Source of the DNA: CAYMDS01 sp964576705
Lineage (GTDB): Bacteria > Patescibacteriota > Microgenomatia > Levybacterales > UBA12049
DNA length: 22,560 nt
NCBI GenBank assembly: GCA_964576705.1
Contig: CAZNVI010000010.1
Span: 1 to 22,560, forward strand
Direction of reading: 5' to 3'
Within the stretch, counting starts at the first letter, position 1. Each line of letters opens with the position of its first letter. Below, piece by piece: positions 13,696-19,474 of this stretch. The position numbers and the translations under genes were made by a program. The notes under the pieces are model-generated. The model did no database searches, was not told where the DNA came from, and saw only the letters and a list, made by a program, of their open reading frames with translations.

Positions 13696-14661
13696 ATGTT
13701 AAAGAATAAAAAAATCGTGTGTATAGGCGGAGGAGTGGGGACTAGCAATTTAATAAATGGCTTAAAGCGGTATGGTCCAAAACTTACCATCATAACCTCT
13801 ATGGCTGACGATGGCGGATCTTCAGGTAGGCTTCGAAAAGCTTACAGCATCATGCCTCCCGGCGACTTAGTATCCTGCATAGCAGCTCTCATTCCGGATG
13901 ATAATAAGGAACTTGCTGCGCTTTTAAAATTTAGATTTCCTGGATCGAATAAAGACCATAAGTCAATTGACGGACATAAACTCGGAAATCTTATAATGTT
14001 TGCAGAAATTCTAAGAACCAAAGACTTCCATAAAGCAATAGATGTAACTAAAAAATTATTCGGCGTAACAGGAGAGTTTCTTCCTGCCACTGACATAAGG
14101 ACCAGATTAAGCGGTATTACTAAAGACGGAAGGAAAATACACAGTGAAACCACTTTAGATCTTGCCAAATACAGTGAGCCTCACGGATTGAAAAAAATTT
14201 ATCTTACACCTAAAGATCCGGAGGTAAATTTAAAAGTGATAAACCAGATTATGGATGCAGATTTAATTATAAGCGGACCAGGAGATCTATATACCAATCA
14301 ATTGCCTGTTTTAGTAGTCCCGAAAATTATATCTGCGATTCAAAACAGCAAGGCTAAAAAATTATTTATAGTCAATATTACAAATAAGCCTTTCGAAACA
14401 AAAGGTTATACAGTGAAAGACTTTGCTCAGGCTGTAATAGACCATTTAGGATTTTTTCCGTTCGATACAATACTTATGAATGATAACATTTCAGTTCAGA
14501 TTCCTACTAAATATAAATACAAATATGTTCCTATAAATGAAAAAAAAAGTAACTACAGTGGGTCTTTTAAAATTGTTTCTGCTGATTTGGTAAACGAGGA
14601 ATTTCCGCTTTACCATGACCCTCTAAAGCTTGCCAAAGAGATTGATAAATTATATAATTAA
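13696..14661 (+). CDS. yvcK: YvcK/CofD-family UDP-sugar-binding protein (gluconeogenesis factor)
   Basis: 321 residues with clear family motifs: CIGGGVGTSNLINGLKRYG (nucleotide loop), TSMADDGGSSGRLRKAY, MPPGDLVSCIAALI, DGHKLGNLIMFAEI, TDIRTRLSG and ISGPGDLYTNQLPVLVVPKI. YvcK of Bacillus binds UDP-GlcNAc and is needed for cell shape and growth on gluconeogenic carbon sources. The CofD relatives are transferases in F420 synthesis, but the MADDGGSSGRLR motif and the size fit YvcK. The start has no clear ribosome site. Its last codons carry the probable promoter of secG. Confidence 0.93.
   Translation: MLKNKKIVCIGGGVGTSNLINGLKRYGPKLTIITSMADDGGSSGRLRKAYSIMPPGDLVSCIAALIPDDNKELAALLKFRFPGSNKDHKSIDGHKLGNLIMFAEILRTKDFHKAIDVTKKLFGVTGEFLPATDIRTRLSGITKDGRKIHSETTLDLAKYSEPHGLKKIYLTPKDPEVNLKVINQIMDADLIISGPGDLYTNQLPVLVVPKIISAIQNSKAKKLFIVNITNKPFETKGYTVKDFAQAVIDHLGFFPFDTILMNDNISVQIPTKYKYKYVPINEKKSNYSGSFKIVSADLVNEEFPLYHDPLKLAKEIDKLYN
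14630..14658 (+). promoter_or_regulatory. strong promoter for secG inside the end of yvcK, probably leaderless
   Basis: TTGCCA 14630-14635 (5 of 6 to consensus), a 17-nt spacer and a perfect TATAAT 14653-14658. The ATG of secG is 7 nt downstream, so the transcript would begin at or next to the start codon. Confidence 0.65.
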
Positions 14662-14665
14662 CATA

Positions 14666-14872
14666 ATGATATTAGGTGTATTTCAAATAATAGTTTCTGT
14701 TTTATTGATTGTTTCTGTACTTCTGCAAGCTTCAGAGGGTGGCTTATCGCCGGTTTTCGGAGGCGGAGGGGAAATGTACAGAAGTAAACAAACTGTCGAA
14801 AAATTCCTTCAGTATTCTACTATTGTTTTAGCTTTTATTTTGGCAGGGACATCAATTGCACTTCTATTGTAG
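14666..14872 (+). CDS. secG: preprotein translocase subunit SecG
   Basis: 68 residues, normal for the family. There are two membrane helices (residues about 3-22 and 47-67) joined by a loop with the SecG pattern: LLQASEGGLSPVFGGGGEMYRSKQ followed by the second helix. SecG is the small accessory subunit of the SecYEG channel and aids protein export across the inner membrane. The reading frame is open 12 codons further upstream, into yvcK, but the ATG at 14666 lies 4 nt after the yvcK stop and directly behind a strong promoter. It is followed by the solute-binding protein. Confidence 0.92.
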   Translation: MILGVFQIIVSVLLIVSVLLQASEGGLSPVFGGGGEMYRSKQTVEKFLQYSTIVLAFILAGTSIALLL

Positions 14873-14879
14873 CCTCAGG

Positions 14880-14942
14880 ACTTATAACTTATAACTTATA
14901 ACTTATAACAAAATTGGTTGGAGTTAAGAGCTATAAGTTATA
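14880..14942 (+). repeat. heptamer tandem repeat plus inverted copy
   Basis: Four tandem copies of ACTTATA at 14880-14907, then TATAAGTTATA at 14932-14942, which is the inverse of TATAACTTATA at 14883-14893. Sequence of this kind is dispersed in many CPR genomes (recollection, not checked). It fills the secG to binding-protein gap and, read from GTG 14914, would add a repeat-derived N-terminus (YKLYAASYKN) to the next protein. Confidence 0.7.
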
Positions 14943-14961
14943 CGCTGCGAGTTATAAAAAC

Positions 14962-16323
14962 ATGGCTGTTGTACGTACAAGATTGTTATTTTGGCTATTT
15001 AAGGCATACGTAAAAAAATGGGGTAAACTTTTTATCATATTTTTTTTGGTAGGGCTAGCTACATTTTTACTACTTTTACGTTTTTACCCGCTAATTATTC
15101 ATATTGTTCCTACAGATAATAAAACGATTATCGGGATATCCGGTACATACACAAAAGATAAAATACCGGAATTTATTCTAAAAAAGGTAGGACGGGGTCT
15201 TACTAAAGTGGAAACTGATGGAAAAATATCACCTGATTTAGCTTCTTCATGGGAGATAAAAGATAATGGAAAAACTTATAATTTTAAACTAAAAAAAGAT
15301 ATAAAATTCTCAGACGGTACCAGATTTACATCGAGGAGTATTCAGTATTCATTTAAAGATGTAACTATATCCAGACCCGATGACGAAACAATAAGTTTTA
15401 AATTGAAAGACGGTTATGCTCCTTTTTTGGTTACGGTATCAAAACCGATATTTAATCGCGGATTTAACGGAGCAGGTATATTTATGATTAGCGACATCGA
15501 GCTTAATGGTGAATTTATAAAATCTATACAGCTAGTATCGACTGAAAATAAGTTTAAAACTGAAGAATATATTTTCTACCCCACAGCTGAATCTCTAAAA
15601 ACAGCATTTGCGCTAGGCGAGGTAACCGAAGCTCACGGTTTGACCGAAACTTCTTTAAAGAATACGGATTTAAGCAAATTTCCCAATCTTGAAATAGAGA
15701 AAAAACATAATTATTCAAAGCTAATTACAATTTTTTTTAACACGGCTGATCCTGTACTTTCCGATAAGAAGTGGAGGGCAGGGCTCAGCTACGCTTTGCC
15801 GGATCAATTCTATAATATTGATAGGGTGTACTCTCCTTACTTTCCCAACTCATACTTTATAAATGATACTTTAGCTGAAAAAAGACATGATTTGATCCAT
15901 GCGCAGTTATTAATAGATTCAGCCATGGAAACAGCCAGTAGCAGCTCCAAGCCTGAATTAAAATTAAAAACTCTTAAAAAATACAGCAAGACTGCGGCAT
16001 CCGTTAAAGAAAGCTGGGGTAAAATAGGAATAAAAGTAACTATCGAAGAGGTCGAAAACGTTCCTCAAATCTTTCAGGTATATTTAGGAGATTTCAATGT
16101 GCCATCTGATCCAGACCAATACTCCCTTTGGCATTCCGGTCAAGGCAACAATATCACAAACTTTAAAAATCTCAGGATAGATAAATTACTTGAGGATGGC
16201 AGACGTAGTATTGACTTAGATGAACGGTTAAGAATCTATAATGATTTTCAGAAATACCTTCTAGATGAAAGTCCGGCAGCATTTCTATATTTTCCGCTTG
16301 AATATAATATAAAGAGAAGCTAA
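14962..16323 (+). CDS. ABC transporter family 5 solute-binding protein, membrane-anchored
   Basis: 453 residues from the ATG at 14962; the frame is open 16 codons further upstream, through a repeat, which I reject as coding. An N-terminal basic stretch (VKKWGK) and one membrane helix (FIIFFLVGLATFLLLLRFYP) act as an uncleaved anchor; there is no lipobox. The exported part follows the DppA/OppA plan: LTKVETDGKISPDLASSWEI, TYNFKLKKDIKFSDGTRFTS, a middle lobe with TIFFNTADPVLSDKKWRAGL, and a C-terminal lobe with DPDQYSLWHSGQGNNITNF and RLRIYNDFQKYLLDESPA. Such proteins bind peptides or other solutes for ABC import; here it is shorter than usual. No transporter subunits are adjacent. The stop overlaps the convergent uvrC stop by 4 nt. 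Confidence 0.88.
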   Translation: MAVVRTRLLFWLFKAYVKKWGKLFIIFFLVGLATFLLLLRFYPLIIHIVPTDNKTIIGISGTYTKDKIPEFILKKVGRGLTKVETDGKISPDLASSWEIKDNGKTYNFKLKKDIKFSDGTRFTSRSIQYSFKDVTISRPDDETISFKLKDGYAPFLVTVSKPIFNRGFNGAGIFMISDIELNGEFIKSIQLVSTENKFKTEEYIFYPTAESLKTAFALGEVTEAHGLTETSLKNTDLSKFPNLEIEKKHNYSKLITIFFNTADPVLSDKKWRAGLSYALPDQFYNIDRVYSPYFPNSYFINDTLAEKRHDLIHAQLLIDSAMETASSSSKPELKLKTLKKYSKTAASVKESWGKIGIKVTIEEVENVPQIFQVYLGDFNVPSDPDQYSLWHSGQGNNITNFKNLRIDKLLEDGRRSIDLDERLRIYNDFQKYLLDESPAAFLYFPLEYNIKRS

Positions 16324-17603
16324 GCCACCATGGCTTTACTTCTTAATAATTTGTGATAAGTTACCGCGAACCTATGTGCTTCATCGCGGATACGTTGCAA
16401 CAAATGTAAACCGTGAGAATCCTTCGGAAGTGATATTTGCAAAAACGTAAGGTCTGGTTTAGGAACTATTATAGTTTCTTCTCTTTTTGCAAGCCCGATT
16501 ACAGGAATATTTATACTAAACATGTTAAGAATTTCTAATACCGAACTTACTTGCCCTTTTCCTCCGTCTATAACCATAAGTCCCGGATACTCCCATTCTC
16601 TATGTTTTATTCTTCTTTTTATAACTTCCTGCATCATGGCAAAATCATTTGGCTTATTTTCTAATCTGATCTTAAATCTTCTGTAAAAAGAGCTTTCTTT
16701 TTCACCGTTAATAAAAACTACCATTGAGGCGACTGCATTTTTGCCTTGAATGTTTGAAATATCAAAACACTCAATTCGATAAAGATTTTTAACATGACAA
16801 CCGTTATTTTGTAAAACACTTTTTAGATCAATCATCTCAGACTGTCTTATATCTGATCGGAGATTCGGATTTTTTACATATTCATAAGGTAAATGCTTGG
16901 CCTGTGTTATGTAAGTCAAAGCCTCAATTTGCTTTTGAAGCTTGGCTGCATCTTCAAACTTTTCGATCTTACTTAAATAATCGCGGTTTTTTTCAATCTC
17001 TTTTATAATTTTTTTAGTTTCACCGTTAAATATTCTTATTATTGAATAGATGTTCTTTTTATATTCTGCTGTAAATTCCGGCGTATTAAACATAATCGGA
17101 CATGGACATAAATTCAAGTGATGATATAAGCATATTCTTTTAGGATGATTTAGGACAGCTTGATATGGAAAGGCTTTTCTTATGGTCTTTAAGACTAGTT
17201 TAATTGCTGATGAATTAGGAAACGGACCGAAGTACTTGTCCTTATTATTTTCAATCCTTCGGGAGAGTAAAACTTTGGGATATTTATCATTCGTAATTCG
17301 CACGATAATATATTCTTTACCGTCTGTTAAGCGGATATTATATTTAGGACGATATTTTTTAATATAATGTGCCTCTAAAAGCAACGCTTCAAGTTCAGAT
17401 TCTACTAATATTACCCGTATTTTATTAATTTTTGATACTAAAAGTCGTGTTTTTTCCCCAAGAAGTGTAGTGAAATAAGAGGACACTCTGGCTTTAAGAC
17501 TTATTGCCTTTCCGACATATAAAACGTCTCCGCTGTTATCTAAGAAGATGTAAACGCCTGGTTTTTCGGGCAATGATAAGTATTGTGATTGAGAATATAA
17601 CAA
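16320..17603 (-). CDS. uvrC: excinuclease ABC subunit C, short form without the HhH domain
   Basis: 427 residues. I place the start at the TTG at 17603 because GGAGGA (17616-17611 on the reverse strand) lies 7 nt ahead of it; the frame is open five codons further. UvrC makes both incisions in nucleotide excision repair. Domains: GIY-YIG nuclease (PGVYIF, DVLYVGKAISLKARVSSYF), a Cys-rich segment (RICLYHHLNLCPCP), a UVR helix pair (KIEKFEDAAKLQKQIEAL) that meets UvrB, and the RNase H-like nuclease (CFDISNIQGKNAVASMVVF, MVIDGGKGQVSS, RDEAHRFAVTYHKLLRSK). The protein stops right after that domain; the usual helix-hairpin-helix tail is absent. The start overlaps the transglutaminase gene by 68 nt. 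Confidence 0.93.
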   Translation of the reverse strand: MLYSQSQYLSLPEKPGVYIFLDNSGDVLYVGKAISLKARVSSYFTTLLGEKTRLLVSKINKIRVILVESELEALLLEAHYIKKYRPKYNIRLTDGKEYIIVRITNDKYPKVLLSRRIENNKDKYFGPFPNSSAIKLVLKTIRKAFPYQAVLNHPKRICLYHHLNLCPCPIMFNTPEFTAEYKKNIYSIIRIFNGETKKIIKEIEKNRDYLSKIEKFEDAAKLQKQIEALTYITQAKHLPYEYVKNPNLRSDIRQSEMIDLKSVLQNNGCHVKNLYRIECFDISNIQGKNAVASMVVFINGEKESSFYRRFKIRLENKPNDFAMMQEVIKRRIKHREWEYPGLMVIDGGKGQVSSVLEILNMFSINIPVIGLAKREETIIVPKPDLTFLQISLPKDSHGLHLLQRIRDEAHRFAVTYHKLLRSKAMVA

Positions 17604-19473
17604 ATAAAATTCCTCCAATTAATTTCCACTTTTCATAATAAATCGGGGTAATCTTGATCTTTTTTACGTAATTTTTTCCGTCGATAAGCATTGTAACCGT
17701 ATCTGTTTTGTTTGTCAAAACAGGTTGTTTTTCAAAATAAAAGGTTATTTCGCGTTTCTCAAAAGGCAGTAAGCTATCAATTTTTATTTTTTGGTCTGCG
17801 GGATTAAGCGTCGCCGATTTAATGTACAAATAGTCAAGCTCGCTTATGGTGGGGCCTTTATTAACTACCGTAATCTTACCTTCAATCGGAAAACCAGCGA
17901 TAAATGATTGTTTTAGAGTAGAATCTATAGAAAGATCGCTGTTTTTTTCAAAATCTTCCTCAGTAGCCCAAATAAATACATCTTTTTTATCTTCCTTTCC
18001 AGTTAATTTGTATCCTCCTGCTGGGATCGGATAAGTACTGCTCTCTCCTTTTTTTACGAATGCGAAATGATCAAAATCAAGCTTATGAAAATAATCAACA
18101 CCGCCTGTTGTATCCGCCCAAGTAGGATCTACCATTATCCAAGTTTGTCTATCATAATCATAATATTCAGGCCAAGCATGAAGGATATCGGTGACCAAAG
18201 ACAAGGGTCGCTGTCTGGGGTTTTCAGTAAAAGCATATCCGTCTACCTCGCGCGCGGGTATACCGGAGGCTCTAGCTAGCGCTATAAAAAGATCTGTAAA
18301 TTCGAGACAAACTGCAGCTGAGGGCCTCTCTAAAACACCACTTGCGCCTAACCGGTTATTACTATTGGTTACCCTTGAAAAATCATATTCCAATGTATTA
18401 ATGACATATTCATAGATTTCTTCAGGAGTGTTTACGGTTTTCGCTAGTTCACGGATATTGCTATTTGAAACCTGCCAATAAGGTTTTTCGTAGAGATACT
18501 TTTCAAGTTGTTTTTCAGTAAGCACTTCAGGTCTCGGACTTAAGAATATATTTACATGACCTTTCGCTCTTATTTCCAACGTTTCGGCTGAGTTTAAATC
18601 ATATTCTGCAAGCCAATTACCATCGCCATCTTTTTTTACCTGTAGAGGTTGGGGAAGTATGGATTCTATATATACATCCTGATAATTTGTGTTCATCGGT
18701 ATCGCTATCTCAGTTTTTATAGGAAAAAGGTTTTTGTTTTGGAGATGATAGATAAGCGTAAAAGAGTATTGCTGTTCTGAGCCGAAAGCTAAAGAAATAC
18801 CTGATTTTGAAAGCTGTTCTTTAGTAAAACGCAGATCTGATTTTAATTGGCTAGGTTTTATATACTCCGGCTTTCCGAAGCTTAATGGTACTTTTAAGTC
18901 TACGTTAAAGACATTAAACGACTCATCGTCTTCAATGCCCGGTATATTTATCTCCCAAATCTTACCTGATTTTTGTGCTATATCCGGAGTATCAAATGAT
19001 AGCGTGAATTCCTGTTTGTTTCCTTCGCCGACGACTTTTTTGTTAAATTCTAGTTCAATTGCGTAACCTCTTTCGGTTTTCTCGGATTTAGGTGAAATTC
19101 TACCTCCTGAATCAATTGCTGTGATATTTGATAAATTATCAAATCCTAATTCTATCTTATACGAAGACGCGTAATAATAATCACTTGATGTATTAATAAG
19201 GGCGACTTTCATGTCAGCATGGGTTACGCCATTATTATTAACCGTATAAGTGACGTTATAATCTGTTTTGAAGTTGTCAGCAGCCGATACAGGAAAATTA
19301 AAAATTAAAGATAAAAAATAAAAAATACAAGTAAAAAGTGTTAAGTTTTTAAATTTTGATTTGTCCTTCGATGAACTCAGGATCCTGAGCTTGTCGAATG
19401 GATAATTTTGAATTTTAAACTTTAAATTTTGAATTAATGGAAGTAAGAGAGGATAAATAAGAATCATCGTCAT
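17536..19473 (-). CDS. exported transglutaminase-like protein with C-terminal membrane anchor
   Basis: 645 residues from the ATG at 19473; an in-frame ATG is two codons later. A signal-peptide-like segment ends near residue 64 (FYFLSLIFNFPVSA-AD). Residues about 65-330 are beta-rich and unrecognised. The transglutaminase-like core follows: AAVCLEFTDLFIALARASGI (Cys), ILHAWPEYY (His) and IMVDPTWADT (Asp), the Cys-His-Asp triad of this protease/transferase superfamily. After a beta-sandwich-like region the protein ends with a membrane helix (LIGGILFVIFSITILIIA) and RKTRRLHLLR. It should face outside and be held in the membrane. The N-terminal extension before the signal contains a repeat-derived peptide (PFDKLRILSSSKD). 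The start is 1 nt after the uvrA stop. Confidence 0.85.
   Translation of the reverse strand: MTMILIYPLLLPLIQNLKFKIQNYPFDKLRILSSSKDKSKFKNLTLFTCIFYFLSLIFNFPVSAADNFKTDYNVTYTVNNNGVTHADMKVALINTSSDYYYASSYKIELGFDNLSNITAIDSGGRISPKSEKTERGYAIELEFNKKVVGEGNKQEFTLSFDTPDIAQKSGKIWEINIPGIEDDESFNVFNVDLKVPLSFGKPEYIKPSQLKSDLRFTKEQLSKSGISLAFGSEQQYSFTLIYHLQNKNLFPIKTEIAIPMNTNYQDVYIESILPQPLQVKKDGDGNWLAEYDLNSAETLEIRAKGHVNIFLSPRPEVLTEKQLEKYLYEKPYWQVSNSNIRELAKTVNTPEEIYEYVINTLEYDFSRVTNSNNRLGASGVLERPSAAVCLEFTDLFIALARASGIPAREVDGYAFTENPRQRPLSLVTDILHAWPEYYDYDRQTWIMVDPTWADTTGGVDYFHKLDFDHFAFVKKGESSTYPIPAGGYKLTGKEDKKDVFIWATEEDFEKNSDLSIDSTLKQSFIAGFPIEGKITVVNKGPTISELDYLYIKSATLNPADQKIKIDSLLPFEKREITFYFEKQPVLTNKTDTVTMLIDGKNYVKKIKITPIYYEKWKLIGGILFVIFSITILIIARKTRRLHLLR
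19367..19398 (-). repeat. palindromic repeat in frame at the N-terminus of the transglutaminase gene
   Basis: Perfect core CTCAGGATCCTGAG at 19376-19389, outer arms TTCGA 19367-19371 and TCGAA 19394-19398. Read in frame it gives FDKLRILSSSK. I recognise FDKLR-type peptides as translations of a dispersed palindrome. It lies between the start codon and the signal peptide. Confidence 0.75.
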
Positions 19474-19474
19474 A

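Noticed and set aside
14630..14665. A longer SecG start inside yvcK
   Set aside because: The added residues (MPKRLINYIINI) are not SecG-like, and the ATG at 14666 directly follows a strong promoter.
14880..14910. The heptamer array as a CRISPR array
   Set aside because: The units are contiguous 7-mers without spacers, and no cas gene is present.
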